A DNA stretch of 6,960 nt from positions 1 to 6,960 of the forward strand of contig CAZYBP010000049.1 of NCBI GenBank assembly GCA_964645555.1, in the 5' to 3' direction. A model generated the notes under the pieces. It did not search any database. It was not told where the DNA came from and saw only the letters and a list, made by a program, of their open reading frames with translations. The position numbers and the translations under genes are program-made. Below are positions 5,190-6,960 of the stretch, one piece after another. The DNA comes from 2-02-FULL-38-15 sp964645555. GTDB taxonomy: Bacteria; Patescibacteriota; Microgenomatia; Daviesbacterales; UBA10151. The first letter of the stretch is position 1; each line of letters starts with the position of its first letter.

Positions 5190-5822
5190 ATGCCAATAGA
5201 AACAGTAGTATCCATACCCCCAATTCATGAGGGACCTTTCAGGAGAATGGTGCATAGATTCGCAACTATAGGAGGCCACCACCGGGTGGTTCCCGGCTCA
5301 GAACAAGCTCGGGCTGTAATTGAGGCTGTCCTAGAAAGATTTCCTCTCACAAATCATGAATTGTGGGTAACTGCAATTGGACAAACAGGGGAATTATCAA
5401 GTGCTCAGTTAGACAGATTAGCTAGAATCTTAGAAGGAACTCAACCTACAGGACGTGTCACGGTTGCAGAAATTACCAGAACCGCAACCGCCCTTGAGCT
5501 TACTCATCCACTTTTAGAAAGAGCCTGCTTTAATTATCCCAATCCTAATGTTTACCAGGCAATAGAGCGTGATCTGTATGATCTAAAAAACAATAATCCA
5601 GAAGACAATAATCCAGGACTTCTTTTGTTCCCCGGTTATGCGGGGGAAGATAATGAAGTTACTTGGAAGCCAGGAAATTTATCTCCCGGATTTTTAGCCC
5701 TACAACAGACCTATTTAGATAAAGTCCTACCATTACTAGGACCAAACCAGGTAATCGTAGCAGGTCGAAGATCAGGTACATTACTAGTCTCTGAACCTGG
5801 AGTTGTAACTCGGTATCTCTAG
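5190..5822 (+). CDS. Hypothetical protein, no recognised family
   Basis: I do not recognise this 210-residue protein. It has no signal peptide, no transmembrane segment and only one cysteine, so it should be a soluble cytosolic protein. Residues 30-100 look helical with regular charged positions. A linker near 132-141 has two NNP units (NNNPEDNNPG) encoded by a 12-base repeat, acaataatccag, at 5590-5601 and 5605-5616 (period 15, in frame). Residues 142-210 return to a globular pattern with LLLFPGYAGED and VIVAGRRSGTLLV. Codon use looks like that of its neighbours. ATG 5190 follows a -10-like box by seven bases and has no Shine-Dalgarno site, suggesting a leaderless mRNA. It is convergent with glmS across 19 bases. 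Confidence 0.72.
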   Translation: MPIETVVSIPPIHEGPFRRMVHRFATIGGHHRVVPGSEQARAVIEAVLERFPLTNHELWVTAIGQTGELSSAQLDRLARILEGTQPTGRVTVAEITRTATALELTHPLLERACFNYPNPNVYQAIERDLYDLKNNNPEDNNPGLLLFPGYAGEDNEVTWKPGNLSPGFLALQQTYLDKVLPLLGPNQVIVAGRRSGTLLVSEPGVVTRYL

Positions 5823-5841
5823 TTTTTAAGTCATTCTAATC

Positions 5842-6960
5842 CTACTTAACAGTTACACTTTTTGCCAAATTTCTAGGTTTATCCGGATCATATCCTAATT
5901 TAGTAGCCAAGAAATATCCTAAAAATTGAGCAAAGACAATGTTTGGTAAAACAGAACTTGCTCCGCAATCTGATACTTGAAAAAAATAATCATACAGAGG
6001 ATTATTTTCCACTCCTAATCCAATGATATACGCTCCTCTTGCTTTAACTTCCATAGCATTTGCCAAAATTGCTCCCTTTGTTTCATCATTTGGCACATAA
6101 ACTATCACTGGCGTACCTTTTTCTATTAAAGCAATTGGTCCATGTTTTAATTCTCCTCCGGCTAATCCTTCTGCATGAATATAGGAGACTTCTTTAATCT
6201 TTAGAGCAGATTCCAAAGCTACTGGGTATGATAAACCTCTACCCAAAACATAAACATGTTTACATTTTTGTATTTTTATAGCCAGTTTTTGAATTGAATC
6301 CTTGTTTTTTAGGATTGACTCAATCTCATTGGCACTTTTTTCTATAATGTTAACCCCTTCTTCAAGTTTATCTACCACAGCAAAAGATAGCAGTATGACA
6401 TTGGCTACCATAGCAAGTAAGGCTTTGGTAGAAGCTACAGCTTTTTCTGGCCCAGCTTGTAACATCATCTTTATATCAGCCATCCTGTATAAGGTAGAGC
6501 CCAAGGTGTTTGTTAAGGATACTACCTTAACACCTCTTTTCTTGGCAGCAGATACAGGTTCAACAATATCAATTGTTTCACCACTTTGAGAAATAGCAAT
6601 CAGTAAACTTTTCTCGGTTAAAAAGTGAGCCGTGTAGTTAAATTCAGATCCTAAAGAAAAATTAACATGCTTTTTGGCAATTTTGGAAAATAAATATTCT
6701 CCTAAAATACACGCATACCCAGCAGAACCACAACCAATAAAATACGTCCCAAAAGCCTTTTTTATTTCCTGGGCAATATTTTCTACATTTTCTAAATTTT
6801 GGATTTGATTATATAGAACCTGAGGCTGCTCATAAATTTCTTTAAGCATAAAGTAAGGAAAATCCTGTAAATTTCCCTTTGCATATTCCCACTTTACCTT
6901 AATAAATTCCGGTTTAATTTCTTCCAAATTTTTAACATCAAAGAGCTTTAAAGTGTCATT
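5842..6960 (-). CDS. glmS: Glutamine--fructose-6-phosphate aminotransferase, C-terminal part (5' end outside window)
   Basis: GlmS makes glucosamine-6-phosphate from fructose-6-phosphate and glutamine, the first step to UDP-GlcNAc and peptidoglycan. The visible 372 residues, counted from the window edge, begin in the interdomain linker. They then show FMLKEIYEQP (37-46), the first SIS domain with GCGSAG (76-81), SQSGET (124-129) and VASTKA (175-180), and the second SIS domain with LGRG (239-242) and IKEVSYIHAEGLAGGELKHGP (255-275). The tail is PRNLAKSVTV (362-371). The isomerase residues K256, E257, H273 and tail K367 are present. A TTG at 6927 is not the real start: the frame stays open for 11 more codons to the edge with linker-like sequence, so the N-terminal glutaminase domain should lie beyond 6960. 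It stops at TAG. Confidence 0.94.
   Translation of the reverse strand, partial: NDTLKLFDVKNLEEIKPEFIKVKWEYAKGNLQDFPYFMLKEIYEQPQVLYNQIQNLENVENIAQEIKKAFGTYFIGCGSAGYACILGEYLFSKIAKKHVNFSLGSEFNYTAHFLTEKSLLIAISQSGETIDIVEPVSAAKKRGVKVVSLTNTLGSTLYRMADIKMMLQAGPEKAVASTKALLAMVANVILLSFAVVDKLEEGVNIIEKSANEIESILKNKDSIQKLAIKIQKCKHVYVLGRGLSYPVALESALKIKEVSYIHAEGLAGGELKHGPIALIEKGTPVIVYVPNDETKGAILANAMEVKARGAYIIGLGVENNPLYDYFFQVSDCGASSVLPNIVFAQFLGYFLATKLGYDPDKPRNLAKSVTVK

Noticed and set aside
5826..5849. TTAAGT...ACTTAA inverted repeat between convergent genes as a bidirectional terminator
   Set aside because: Only six AT-rich pairs with a 12-base loop; too weak to call.
6925..6927. TTG as the start of a separate SIS-domain protein
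   Set aside because: The reading frame is open to the window edge and the extra codons match the GlmS linker pattern, so this is the inside of glmS.

Overview
The window looks like a low-GC chromosome segment from a small-genome bacterium, most likely a Candidate Phyla Radiation (Patescibacteria, Microgenomates-like) lineage. The grounds are an archaeal-type PEP carboxylase of about 507 residues, an AT-rich genome with tightly packed genes, mostly weak or absent Shine-Dalgarno sites, a small HNH protein of a kind common in such genomes, and tRNAs interspersed with protein genes. TGA and TAG both act as stops, so the TGA=Gly code of Gracilibacteria/SR1 is not supported. The placement is an inference from gene content.

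Left block (1-2335, minus strand). Read 5'->3' on the minus strand: an HNH-family protein (2335-1865) whose last 11 codons and stop lie inside a tRNA-Phe(GAA) gene (1900-1828), then tRNA-Gly(GCC) (1821-1747), then a DUF4173 membrane protein (1725-106), then a tRNA-Gln(UUG) cut by the left edge (52-1). Spacings are 6-53 bases, so this may be one mixed tRNA/mRNA transcript. Both complete tRNAs have non-canonical D-loop/T-loop elbows.

Middle block (2336-4923, plus strand). A leader of about 180 bases contains a T-box riboswitch-like element (2449-2608) with a clear antiterminator/antisequestrator fold. It precedes archaeal-type phosphoenolpyruvate carboxylase (2616-4139). The bulge sequence can alternatively pair with the PEPC start codon, suggesting translational control by an uncharged tRNA, possibly tRNA-Asn or tRNA-Asp. 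That would fit PEPC feeding oxaloacetate into Asp/Asn synthesis. A standalone HD-domain protein resembling alarmone (ppGpp) hydrolases follows (4255-4923), with its own promoter and signs of a one-base deletion near the start.

Right block (4924-6960). A DUF2905 two-helix membrane protein (5166-4963, minus) and an unrecognised 210-residue protein (5190-5822, plus) diverge from a 23-bp gap built around a palindromic -10 box, so both mRNAs may be nearly leaderless. The last gene is glmS (5842 to beyond the right edge, minus). The visible part covers the end of the linker, both SIS isomerase domains and the catalytic C-tail; the glutaminase domain lies outside the window.
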